Under the pieces are notes generated by a model, which was not told the origin of the DNA, ran no database searches, and saw only the letters and a program-made list of their open reading frames with translations. From the NCBI GenBank assembly GCA_947468255.1, contig CANIMM010000164.1, positions 1 through 7,068 of the forward strand: DNA of 7,068 nucleotides, read 5' to 3'. The position numbers were made by a program, and so were the translations under genes. This stretch comes from Chitinophagaceae bacterium (GTDB taxonomy: Bacteria; Bacteroidota; Bacteroidia; Chitinophagales; Chitinophagaceae). Positions 7,058-7,068 of this stretch are shown one piece after another; the stretch's first letter is position 1, and each line of letters starts with the position of its first letter.

Positions 7058-7068
7058 AATTTTTACAA

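Overview
The window looks like ordinary chromosomal DNA from a Bacteroidota bacterium. A Chitinophagaceae-like relative is my best guess, from protein style only. Supporting signs are the AT-rich composition, the lack of clear Shine-Dalgarno sequences before the main starts, and promoters of the Bacteroidota type (TTG, about 20 bases, TAnnTTTG). The gene set fits too: a subtilisin-like protease of Bacteroidota style, a tail-specific protease and an exported SMP-30 protein. I see no mobile element, CRISPR array, toxin-antitoxin pair or defence cassette.

Layout. Bases 26-3219 hold three plus-strand genes: ispE (isoprenoid precursor synthesis), an exported S8 subtilisin-like protease with a large insertion in its catalytic domain, and a DinB/YfiT-type four-helix protein. 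At about 3252-3292 a hairpin with A- and T-tracts separates these from the minus-strand genes and probably stops transcription from both sides. Bases 3336-6781 hold two minus-strand genes for exported proteins: a Prc/Tsp-type S41 protease with a PDZ domain, and an SMP-30/gluconolactonase-like beta-propeller protein. At the right edge is a compact minus-strand tRNA-Ser(UGA) unit with its own consensus promoter, an encoded CCA end and an intrinsic terminator.

Working together. The genes do not form one pathway. IspE and the tRNA are housekeeping. The two proteases and the SMP-30 protein carry export signals and act in the cell envelope or periplasm. The S8 and dinB genes are 62 bases apart, and the SMP-30 gene and prc are about 240 bases apart. 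Each pair could be cotranscribed, because no strong terminator lies between its members.

I did not find a previously undescribed system. The points most worth a second look are the roughly 200-residue insertion in the S8 protease, the near leader-less tRNA-Ser promoter, and an inverted repeat that exactly frames the S8-dinB gap.
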